Shown in pieces: positions 30,080 through 37,436 of a stretch of 39,874 nucleotides of DNA. Position numbers and translations under genes: made by a program. This stretch comes from JAGVNX01 sp035290965 (lineage in GTDB: Archaea > Iainarchaeota > Iainarchaeia > Iainarchaeales > GCA-2688035), in NCBI GenBank assembly GCA_035290965.1, contig DATDTD010000034.1:1-39874 (forward strand). Reading direction: 5' to 3'. The stretch's first letter is position 1. Each line of letters starts with the position of its first letter. The notes beneath the pieces were generated by a model that saw only the letters and a list, made by a program, of their open reading frames with translations, was not told the origin of the DNA and did no database searches.

Positions 30080-31954
30080 TTAAGCCCTTTCTACCTCGAA
30101 CACCTGGGGGAGCTTTTTTATTTTCTGGATTATTTTTTCAAGCTGTTTTGCCTGCTGTATCCTCACATTGAACAGTGCCTCCACAACCTTTCCCTTGTTT
30201 GCCTTTGCGCTCGTTGAAACAATTGTCGCTCCCGCGGAAGAAACCGCATTCAGCAGCCCGGGTAATAAGCTGGAGCTTTCGCGCGCCTTTATCCTGAGCT
30301 GAACTTCAAAGTTTTTTCCCGATCCTATATCCCAGTCAAGCGCCACAAGCCTTGCCTTTGCGCACTTCTGGATATTCCTGCAGTCAGCCCTGTGCGCAAT
30401 GATTTTTCTTTTCGTAGTGCGCAGCCCTATTATCCCCTCTCCAGGAAGCGGGCTGCAGCATTTTGCAATCCGCACAGAACTGCTTTTTGTAGTAATTGCA
30501 GCCTTCTGCTTTTTTTCTTTTTTAGGGGCTGTCTTTATCCCGAGCTTCTGTCGTATCTTTAATTTTGCCTTGTCTGATTTTACAATTGAAAGCCAGTCTC
30601 TTTTTGCCTGCACGCTTTGCATTGGAATTATTTCCACCAAATCCCCGTTTTCAAGAGCGTAGTTAAGAGGGACTATTTTTCCGTTTACCTTTGCCTTTCC
30701 ACACTTTAATCCCAGATCAGAATGGATTGCAAAGGCAAAATCAATTGGAGTTGAATTTTCGGGAAGGACAATTGCCTGTTTTTTCGGCGTTAAAACAAAA
30801 ATTTCGTTCTCGCCAAAATCCATTCTCAGTGCTTCAAGGAATTTTTTCGTGCCTTCCTTTGCCTGCAGCCATTCGACAATCTGCAGCGCCCAGCTTAGCT
30901 TTTTGTCGAAGTATGCGTCCGGAGAATAATCCTTGTAGGCCCAGTGCGATGCAAGCCCTGTTTCATTGTCCCAGTGCATTTCCCATGTGCGGATCTGCAC
31001 CTCAACTGGCCTGTCCTTCCAGATTATTACTGTGTGAAGGCTCCTGTAATTGTTGCCTTTCGGGTTAATGATGTAATCGTCGAATTCCTGCGGAATAATG
31101 CTGTAATTCGAGTTTATTATTCCCAAAATTTCATAGCACTGCCTTATGTTTTCGCAGATAATCCGCACTCCGCGCAAATCATAGATTTCGGAAAACTTTT
31201 TTCCCGATTTTATTTTTTTCCTTATTGCAAAAAAATGCTTGGGCCTTGCAAAAACCCTCGCATTAATGCTTTCTTTTTTCAACAGGCTTTCAATCTCTTC
31301 CCTTGCCAGATTCACTTCGCTTTCGCGCGATTCTATTTTCTCGTTCACAATGCTTTTTATTTCATTGTATTCCTTTGGGTTCAGGGCCTTGAAGCTCAGG
31401 TCTTCAAGACGCCATTTCATCCCATGCAGGCCGAGTTTTTCGCACACAGGAACCCAGACAGTGAAGCACATTTTTGCAAAATCCTTTTTTTCATTTTCAG
31501 AGACTATCCCCTGCCTGCCAAGAGTATCTATTGCAGAAGCAAGAGTAATGAAGATTGCCCTTACATCCCTTATCGAGCCGAGAATAACTGTCGACAAAAG
31601 CCCCTCTGAAAGCATGTTGCGGTTTTTCTGCTCTATTTCAAATCCTTTTGAGCATTCCTCTGCTATTTTTGCAATTTCCACGCCGAATTTTTCCCTGATT
31701 TCTTCGGCCTGCGCGCATTTTTTCAGTACGGCATCATGGAGCAGTGCAGAGGCAATTGTCGCATCGTCAACTCCCATTTCAGAGACTTCAAGCGCAGTGC
31801 AGAGCAGGTGCTGCATTCTCGCGGATTCCTTTGCCTCATTGTGCTTTTTCAGCGCAAAATCAAACGCTTTCCTTAACAGTTCCCTGTCTGATTTTTTGCT
31901 GAATTTCTGCGAAGACGCAATTACGCTTTCAATTGAAACAATTTTCTGCTGCAT
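30080..31954 (-). CDS. long RelA/SpoT homologue with degenerate hydrolase domain
   Basis: Would make (p)ppGpp from ATP and GTP or GDP. Domains in order: HD (residues about 20-180), synthetase (about 230-345), TGS (383-446, FVLTPKKQAIVLPENSTPID), a Cys-Cys zinc region (IAKCCSPLPGEGIIG, about 499), and ACT (545-620). The synthetase has YDLRGVRII, DYIINPKGNNYRSLHT and EVQIRTWEMH, and the motif EFDD (290-293), the ExDD form of synthetase-only RelA. In the HD domain the HD pair is kept (LLHDAVLKKC) but the following Glu-Asp is lost, and the ADRLHN-like helix is replaced by LASAIDT, so hydrolysis is unlikely. ATG 31954 is used; a TTTTTAAATT box is 30 bp upstream. Length 624. Confidence 0.9.
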   Translation of the reverse strand: MQQKIVSIESVIASSQKFSKKSDRELLRKAFDFALKKHNEAKESARMQHLLCTALEVSEMGVDDATIASALLHDAVLKKCAQAEEIREKFGVEIAKIAEECSKGFEIEQKNRNMLSEGLLSTVILGSIRDVRAIFITLASAIDTLGRQGIVSENEKKDFAKMCFTVWVPVCEKLGLHGMKWRLEDLSFKALNPKEYNEIKSIVNEKIESRESEVNLAREEIESLLKKESINARVFARPKHFFAIRKKIKSGKKFSEIYDLRGVRIICENIRQCYEILGIINSNYSIIPQEFDDYIINPKGNNYRSLHTVIIWKDRPVEVQIRTWEMHWDNETGLASHWAYKDYSPDAYFDKKLSWALQIVEWLQAKEGTKKFLEALRMDFGENEIFVLTPKKQAIVLPENSTPIDFAFAIHSDLGLKCGKAKVNGKIVPLNYALENGDLVEIIPMQSVQAKRDWLSIVKSDKAKLKIRQKLGIKTAPKKEKKQKAAITTKSSSVRIAKCCSPLPGEGIIGLRTTKRKIIAHRADCRNIQKCAKARLVALDWDIGSGKNFEVQLRIKARESSSLLPGLLNAVSSAGATIVSTSAKANKGKVVEALFNVRIQQAKQLEKIIQKIKKLPQVFEVERA

Positions 31955-32034
31955 TGCAATCAATATAGATTCTGCCGCCAATTGAATTTAAAAAGTTCTT
32001 GTCCATAATAATTATCTGTCTGAATCAAAAAAAG

Positions 32035-32730
32035 GTGTTTTTCCTGAAGCTGAAAACCCCGGTTGTTTTTATTAATTTCAAAACCTATGAAGAGGCCACG
32101 GGCAGAAACGCGCTTGCGCTTGCAAAAAAAGCCTCTCTTGTTTCAAAAAAAACAAAAAAGACAATTGTGCTTGTTGTCCAGGCAGCAGACATCCGCCTTG
32201 TTTCTGAAAAAACAAAAATGCATATTTTTGCCCAGCACATCGATGCAATAGAACAGGGCGCGTATACAGGATGGACTTCCCCTGCGGCAGTAAAAGAGGC
32301 AGGCGCAATAGGAACTGTTCTGAACCATGCAGAACACAAGCTTGACAATTCTGTTTTGGAAAAAAGCATTGCGCTTGCAAAAAAGAATTCCCTGCTCGTA
32401 ATGGCGTGCGCAGAAAACCTTGAAAGGGCAGAGCAGATTGCGGGCTTTGAATCAAAGCCGGATTTCATTGCAATAGAACCCCCCGAATTAATTTCGGGAA
32501 ATGTTTCTGTCAGCACTGCAAGGCCCGGGCTTGTTTCGGATTCCGCAGAGGCAATAAAAAAAATTGCCCCCGAAATAAAGGCAATTACCGGCGCCGGCAT
32601 AAAAAATTCTTTTGATGTTTCAAAGGCAATAGAGCTCGGCACATTGGGAGTTTTTGTGGCTTCAGGGATAGTGAAAGCGCCAAACCAGCAAAAGGCTATT
32701 CTTGAAATTGTTTCGGGCCTGAAAAAATAA
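32035..32730 (+). CDS. tpiA: triosephosphate isomerase, archaeal type
   Basis: Glycolytic/gluconeogenic enzyme that interconverts DHAP and glyceraldehyde 3-phosphate. Archaeal short-type marks: INFKTYEEATGRN at the N-terminus, catalytic His in TVLNHAEHKLD, catalytic Glu in DFIAIEPPELI, phosphate loop ITGAGIKNSFD and GVFVASGIVKA. At 231 residues it is shorter than bacterial TPI, as expected. No ATG is available; GTG 32035 is used, but AGGTG followed by a T run and then CTG 32044 resembles the TTG starts elsewhere in this window, so CTG could be the real start. It diverges from the RelA-like gene. Confidence 0.94.
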   Translation: MFFLKLKTPVVFINFKTYEEATGRNALALAKKASLVSKKTKKTIVLVVQAADIRLVSEKTKMHIFAQHIDAIEQGAYTGWTSPAAVKEAGAIGTVLNHAEHKLDNSVLEKSIALAKKNSLLVMACAENLERAEQIAGFESKPDFIAIEPPELISGNVSVSTARPGLVSDSAEAIKKIAPEIKAITGAGIKNSFDVSKAIELGTLGVFVASGIVKAPNQQKAILEIVSGLKK

Positions 32731-32801
32731 TTTTGCGCAAAAGCAACATTTGAAAAATACTTTGAAATGTTTTTTATTTACCAAGGAATGGAGGTTTTTT
32801 T

Positions 32802-33932
32802 ATGGCGATTACTGCTGTGGATTTGCTTGAAAAGAATTTTCTGCGCGTTGAAAAGGATTCTTCAATTTCGCAGCTCATAGGAAAAATGATTTCCTCAAAG
32901 CAGGGTTCCGCGCTTGTTTTCCAGGGAGATTCTTTTTTAGGGCTGGTTTCAAAGCGCGAGCTTGCAAGGAAAAAAATAGTGAATGCCTCAAAAATAAAGG
33001 TTGCCTCAGTCCTTGAAGCAGCGCCGGTTCTTTCTTCTGACACTGAAATAGAAAAAATCGCTGAGCTCATGTTTTCAAGCGGGGCAAGGGTTCTGCCTGT
33101 TTCAAAAAATAATGAAATAATCGGAATTGTTTCCGCTCTTTCGGTTGTAAACCAGATTAATTCCTTTCCCGAAATAAAAAAAATTCCCGTAAAGCTGGTA
33201 TGGAAAAAGCCCTTTGTGCTCGAGGAAAATTCCACTGTTGCACAGGCGCTTTCAATGATGCGTGAAAAAAACATTTCGGGAATTCCCGTTGTTGACAACG
33301 AATCCTTTTTGAAGGGCTTTATTTCAATTGAGGACATAATGGAAAAGTTTTTCCTGTTTCCCAAGGAAAGAGACCAGGGAAGCCGTTCCGGCACTACGAC
33401 AAAATCAACCGGATTTTCAGCGGAAAAAGTCCCTATTGCAAAAACTCCCGTTAAAAACGAAATGACTGAATCAGTAATAACAATTGAGCCGCATGAAAAT
33501 CTTTTGAAGGCAGCAAAGCTGATGTTTTCAAATAACATTCACCATGTTGTTGTTGAGGAAAATTCCCAGGTTCTGGGCATTGTTTCAATCCGCGACATTC
33601 TTTCCTGCTTTGCAAAAAAGGAATCAGCAAGAAACATCCAGATTGCGAATTTTCCGCAGGTAGATGAAATCGACAGGGCAAAAATAATGGGCTCGATTTT
33701 TATTTTTTATGACAAGATTGCAATGGTTTTTCCCGGAGAATTTCTCCTTCATGTCCATTTCAAGGAGCACGGAAAGTTAGGCACAAGAAAAAAGCACACT
33801 GTCCATTTGAAGCTTGTCCTTGCCGGAAAAACAGTTGTTGCAAGCGCATTTGACTGGAAGCTTTTAACCGCAGTTCAGAGCGCAATCGAATCCCTTGAAA
33901 GGGAAGCAAGGGACAAAATAAAAAGAACTTAA
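32802..33932 (+). CDS. four CBS domains fused to an HPF/RaiA-like domain
   Basis: A 376-residue protein. Residues 5-60, 65-120, 128-185 and 215-272 are CBS domains, which in pairs bind AMP, ATP or related nucleotides and sense cell energy. Residues 280-376 look like a ribosome hibernation factor (HPF/YfiA/RaiA): helix DEIDRAKIMGSIFIFYDKI, strands FLLHVHFKEHG and KKHTVHLKLVLAGKTVVASA, and helix DWKLLTAVQSAIESLEREAR with a Lys-rich end. This suggests ribosome silencing controlled by nucleotides. Strong GGAGG lies 7 nt before ATG 32802. The HPF match is by pattern and should be tested by profile search. Confidence 0.85.
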   Translation: MAITAVDLLEKNFLRVEKDSSISQLIGKMISSKQGSALVFQGDSFLGLVSKRELARKKIVNASKIKVASVLEAAPVLSSDTEIEKIAELMFSSGARVLPVSKNNEIIGIVSALSVVNQINSFPEIKKIPVKLVWKKPFVLEENSTVAQALSMMREKNISGIPVVDNESFLKGFISIEDIMEKFFLFPKERDQGSRSGTTTKSTGFSAEKVPIAKTPVKNEMTESVITIEPHENLLKAAKLMFSNNIHHVVVEENSQVLGIVSIRDILSCFAKKESARNIQIANFPQVDEIDRAKIMGSIFIFYDKIAMVFPGEFLLHVHFKEHGKLGTRKKHTVHLKLVLAGKTVVASAFDWKLLTAVQSAIESLEREARDKIKRT

Positions 33933-33937
33933 ATTTT

Positions 33938-34177
33938 TTATCGTTTCTTTTTTTTCTTTGGCTTTTTATTGGCTTTTTTTGGCTTTGCCTTGTGATGCGC
34001 CTTTTTCTTTGCAGGCTTGTGCTTTTTGGGTTTTGAGGCTTTTTTGTGCTTCAATGCCCTTTTTCTCTGCTCGCGCATTGTTGCAGGGAGGAACAAGTCC
34101 AAATCAGTGCTTTTTTCCTCTCTCAGTTCCTTGCGCATTTCCTCTATGATGTCCTTGACGCTCTTTCTTTCATCCAT
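33938..34177 (-). CDS. small Lys-rich protein
   Basis: A 79-residue protein with an acidic N-terminal helix (KDIIEEMRKELREEKSTDLD) and a 40-residue tail of Lys, Ala, His and Pro (KHKPAKKKAHHKAKPKKANK). Like a histone H1 or ribosome tail by composition only. AGGTAG is 5 nt before ATG 34177. It converges with the CBS-HPF gene, stops 5 bp apart. Not recognised. Confidence 0.6.
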   Translation of the reverse strand: MDERKSVKDIIEEMRKELREEKSTDLDLFLPATMREQRKRALKHKKASKPKKHKPAKKKAHHKAKPKKANKKPKKKKKR

Positions 34178-34341
34178 AAAAACTACCTGTTTTTTTGCAC
34201 TATAAGTAGCCTTTTTCCCCTATTTAAAATTATGCCTGAAAAAAGCCTTTTGTAAATAGTCGTTCTTGTGCAAATATCCAGAAACTTGTGTAAGCAATTA
34301 ATTCTTTAAAGAGCGGTATCCCGCGTCTTGCATATAATCCG

Positions 34342-34380
34342 CTGCAATGTTAATTATCTTTCGGATTGCAGTGCTGCAAT
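34342..34380 (-). terminator. inverted repeat 3' of the radical SAM gene
   Basis: CTGCAAT (34342-34348) and ATTGCAG (34365-34371) pair, and a third GCTGCAAT copy is at 34373-34380. It lies 14 bp beyond the stop codon of the radical SAM gene and may end its transcript. Confidence 0.4.
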
Positions 34381-34393
34381 TTTTGAATAGTCT

Positions 34394-35401
34394 TTATTTT
34401 ATTCTTTCTATGGTCGCTGTATCCAATACTGCCGTTATCCATAATCCCTTGTGTGTTTTATGGGAACAATTCCCGCACAAATCTTTTCTGTTTCCTTTTA
34501 AGTGTTCTTTTCTTATTGTTTGCATTTTTTTAGAGTTCCAAATTTCCGCTATGCTTTGATTTGTTACGTTTCCTATTGTTTTTCCATGAATGTCTTTGCA
34601 GCAAAGCAGAACATCCCCGTTCCATGCTATTGCCATTGAACGCCACAATAAGTCGCAGGGATTTAAAGAGAGTTCCTGAAACTGTTTTATTTCCCAAGCG
34701 TACTGTTCTTGTTTTAATTGCCCCCCTAAATTTCCAAACTTCTTTATGTTTAGCCTGTTTACTTTCTTTTTCCATTTTTTTACAAATTCTTCTATTTGGT
34801 GCTCGTTATTTCTTAATACAATAAATTGCAGGTCTATTATTGTTTTTGCTTTTATTTCTTTTTTAATCCTCAATGCGGCATTTATGTTTTTGATTGTTTC
34901 TTCGTATTTTCCGCCCCTTCTTATCTGTTCATAAACTTCTTTTGTTGTTGCGTCTAAACAAATTGTTATTTTATCTGTTTTTGCTTGGAACAGCCCTCTT
35001 GCCATGCTTTCGTTTAGCATTGAACCATTCGTGTCTATAAATACCATTATTTGGTTTTCTTTTGCGTATTTTATAAAATCTATTATTTGCGGGTGCAATA
35101 ACGGCTCTCCAAATAAAAAAGGCGCAATTGCTTCCGTATGCCCCTTTATTTCGTCTATTATCTTTTTCCATGTTTCAAATTTCATATATCCAACCGGCCT
35201 TGTCATATCGTCTATCGGGCACATTAGGCACCTAAAATTGCAATTGTTTGTTATTTCTACATTCATGGTTATTGGATATTTCGATGTTTCCGGCCTGTCC
35301 TGGCAAAAAGCATAGGCCGTTACCCTGTTTTTTATTCTCTTTAAATAAAAAGTTTCCGGCAAGTGTCTTATTAAATCTAAAAACAATTCTTTCTTTGCCA
35401 T
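34394..35401 (-). CDS. radical SAM enzyme with SPASM domain
   Basis: A 335-residue enzyme that generates the 5'-deoxyadenosyl radical. The 4Fe-4S motif is Cys-x3-Cys-x2-Cys in NNCNFRCLMCPIDDM, then the glycine-rich GEPLLHPQI, and a C-terminal SPASM region with Cys in NPCDLLWRSMAIAW, GDVLLCCKD and DLCGNCSHKT. SPASM enzymes often modify peptides or proteins, or make sugar or lipid parts; no precursor peptide is seen near. GAGGTGA is 5 nt before ATG 35401. The gene is clearly richer in A+T, and in T-ending codons, than its neighbours, so it may be acquired. Confidence 0.9.
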   Translation of the reverse strand: MAKKELFLDLIRHLPETFYLKRIKNRVTAYAFCQDRPETSKYPITMNVEITNNCNFRCLMCPIDDMTRPVGYMKFETWKKIIDEIKGHTEAIAPFLFGEPLLHPQIIDFIKYAKENQIMVFIDTNGSMLNESMARGLFQAKTDKITICLDATTKEVYEQIRRGGKYEETIKNINAALRIKKEIKAKTIIDLQFIVLRNNEHQIEEFVKKWKKKVNRLNIKKFGNLGGQLKQEQYAWEIKQFQELSLNPCDLLWRSMAIAWNGDVLLCCKDIHGKTIGNVTNQSIAEIWNSKKMQTIRKEHLKGNRKDLCGNCSHKTHKGLWITAVLDTATIERIK

Positions 35402-35602
35402 TTTTTCACCTCTATTTACTTCTTCAAGTCAAAATTAAGAAAAAGACAAGAAATAAATCCGCACAAAAAACCAACTAACAAAATCTCTAAAACAAAGCCC
35501 TCTTAATTTCCAGACCGCCAAACAAATTGCCCTGACTTAATTTATGGGCAAAGTCAATATTAAATTTATCGTTATGTCCAAAACACTTCTTGTGCAATCA
35601 AA

Positions 35603-35880
35603 AAGTGGGCCGCCTGAAAATGGATTTATCGTGCTGGGAAAAGTTTTTCACTGCCTTTCCTCGCTTCCAAAACTCCAAAGCATCCTTTGCCAGAGCTACC
35701 GTTGCTTTCTTCCGAATCTCGCGGGGTTCACTTTGACAAAAAATCTTTTGAAGGCAGAAGTTCCTTGTATTGGCAATGGCTCTTTCCAGCCTGCTAAACC
35801 TCTTTCCAGGCGCGGCTCCGGCATAAAGCAGGTTTCCGGCTACAAGGCACTGCTAGCGCCCCAGCCCGGCCCGAAGTAAT
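35603..35880 (-). ncRNA. signal recognition particle (7S) RNA
   Basis: Minus strand, ends approximate. The 5' domain has GGGCCGGGCTGG, TGTAGCCGGAAACC and TATGCCGGAGCCG, matching archaeal 7S RNA. The helix 8 core reads TTCGGAAGAAAGCAACGGTA, the conserved SRP54-binding loop. The 3' end CGGCCC pairs with the 5' GGGCCG to close helix 1, and a T run follows. At about 278 nt it is slightly short for archaea. An ATTAAAAAAG box lies just upstream (about 35893-35902). Open frames on the other strand across it are shadows. Confidence 0.85.
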
Positions 35881-35968
35881 TCTGCTTCGAGGCTTTTTTA
35901 ATGGTTTCACTTGGCTTGTTTTTCGCCTGTTTTTTAAGTTTTTTGATGCATTATTTTTCCTGGTTATT

Positions 35969-36223
35969 ATGCCAAAAAAACTGATAGGAAAACTGACGCA
36001 TTATTTTGACAAAATAGGAGTTGGAGTAATAGAACTATCCTGCACTTTGAACAAGGGCGACAAGATTTCCATAGAGCATTCCGGGGAAGCCTTTGAACAG
36101 ACAGTTGAAAGCATGCAGATAGAGCACAAGCAGATTGCAAAAGCCATTAAGGGACAGGCAATAGGCATGAAAATGGCGCAGCCTGCAAAGCACAACAGTT
36201 CAGTGTTCAAAGTAACAGATTAA
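35969..36223 (+). CDS. translation factor-like beta-barrel protein (EF-Tu domain 2 type)
   Basis: An 84-residue stand-alone beta barrel like domain 2 of elongation factors: KLIGKLTHYFDKIGVGVIEL, TLNKGDKISIEHSGEAFEQT, VESMQIEHKQIAKAIKGQAI, MKMAQPAKHNSSVFKV. Short stand-alone versions occur in archaea and are annotated as elongation factor-like; their exact role is not settled. ATG 35969. It converges with radA, with a hairpin between. Confidence 0.75.
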   Translation: MPKKLIGKLTHYFDKIGVGVIELSCTLNKGDKISIEHSGEAFEQTVESMQIEHKQIAKAIKGQAIGMKMAQPAKHNSSVFKVTD

Positions 36224-36238
36224 AAAAAGAAATTATAA

Positions 36239-36278
36239 TTTGGCTCAATAAAAGAAACAACTCTTTTACTGAACCAAA
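36239..36278. terminator. bidirectional hairpin terminator
   Basis: TTTGG-C-TCA-A-TAAAAGA pairs with TCTTTTA-C-TGA-A-CCAAA with two mismatches and a 6-nt loop. It lies between the convergent EF-like gene and radA, with T/A-rich sequence on both sides. Confidence 0.55.
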
Positions 36279-36286
36279 CAAAAACA

Positions 36287-36297
36287 AGTTATGTATA
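36287..36297 (+). repeat. dispersed 11-bp motif, copy 6
   Basis: Exact AGTTATGTATA; read on the minus strand it lies about 24 bp after the radA stop and is followed by TTGTTTTTG. Confidence 0.65.
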
Positions 36298-36320
36298 CTT
36301 CCTGTTTTCTTTGCAGGTTT

Positions 36321-37271
36321 TTATTCCACGTCTTCTATCCCATGGCCAGTTACCCTGAAAATCGCTTCTCCATCAGGCAGTGATGGAGAATCAACTAACT
36401 TTGCGACTCTCTTGTCTTCCTTGCTTTTTCTGAGATAGATTCTTGTTTTGCTGTTGTGCGCCACTATTTCCCCTCCGATTGGAGTTGTTGGGTCTCCGAA
36501 CAGTATTCCCGGGTTCTGCATTACCTGGTTTGTTACAAGGACTGCTACATTGCTCATTTCCGCGAGCTTCATGAGCGTGTGCATGTGCTTGTTGAGCTTT
36601 TGCTGCCTGTCAGATAACTGCCCTCTTCCAATGAATTCTGCCCGAAACTGCGCAGTCAATGAATCAACAATTATGAGTTTTATTCCTTTTTCCTTTACAA
36701 GGTCTGTTGCCTTTTCCCCGAGCAGTGACTGGTGGTCTGAATTATAGCATCTCGCCACAAAGATTTTTTTCAGGACTTCTTCCGTGTTTAATTCGAGATG
36801 TTCAGCTATTGCAGTTATTCTCTCGGGCCGAAAAGAATTTTCAGTGTCAATCCATAAGCATGCTCCGTCCAATCCGCCTTTTTCCTGGGGCAATTGGACT
36901 GTTACTGCTGTCTGGAAGCATACCTGTGTTTTTGCGCTTGCAAATTTTCCATAAATCTCTGTTATGCTTCCTGTTTCTATGCCTCCGCCAATCATTGTGT
37001 CGAATTCCCTGCTTCCGGTTGTTATTTTTCCTACAAGCTTTCTTCTTTCGGCAATTACATCCGCAGATTCAAAGCCCATTTCAAGCGCGTCTCTTGCCGC
37101 CCTTATTGCCTTTGTCGCAGTTCCTTCTCCAAGGCCTGCTGCTTCAATTAGTTCTGCCGGAGAAGCAACTGCAATGCTTTCAATTGTCTTATAGCCTGCA
37201 GTGCGGAGTTTTTCCGCTGCCTGTTCTCCAATGCCCGGCAAATCGTCTATTTCCTTTATCTGTTTTCCCAT
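36321..37271 (-). CDS. radA: RadA recombinase with unusual Walker A
   Basis: Archaeal strand-exchange protein for homologous recombination. The N-terminal HhH domain is at 8-60 (IDDLPGIGEQAAEKLRTAGY), the ATPase core at 80-316 with Walker B KLIIVDSLTAQFRAEFIGRG, and LVTNQVMQNPGILFGDPTTP as the DNA-binding loop 2. Walker A reads GKFASAKTQ (residues 108-116): the Gly before Lys114 is Ala, where RadA normally has GEFGSGKTQ. MCM proteins use Ala there, so it may still bind ATP. GGAGGGA is 5 nt before ATG 37271. Length 316. Confidence 0.93.
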   Translation of the reverse strand: MGKQIKEIDDLPGIGEQAAEKLRTAGYKTIESIAVASPAELIEAAGLGEGTATKAIRAARDALEMGFESADVIAERRKLVGKITTGSREFDTMIGGGIETGSITEIYGKFASAKTQVCFQTAVTVQLPQEKGGLDGACLWIDTENSFRPERITAIAEHLELNTEEVLKKIFVARCYNSDHQSLLGEKATDLVKEKGIKLIIVDSLTAQFRAEFIGRGQLSDRQQKLNKHMHTLMKLAEMSNVAVLVTNQVMQNPGILFGDPTTPIGGEIVAHNSKTRIYLRKSKEDKRVAKLVDSPSLPDGEAIFRVTGHGIEDVE

Positions 37272-37436
37272 TAAAATCCCTCCAGTAGCTTGGGCCGTTT
37301 GAGAGCGCATCTTTGGGCTGACTGCTCACTTGTGCCCGCTAACGTTAAAGATAGTCCTTGATTGTTTTTAAATAACATTCCAGCGGATTTCCGCTGTTCA
37401 GGAAGATTTAAATTTTGGAAGGCTTTATTTTAATCA

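Noticed and set aside
35544..35879. Plus-strand protein of 111 residues
   Set aside because: It lies opposite the SRP RNA, whose conserved helix 8 and 5' domain are clear on the minus strand.
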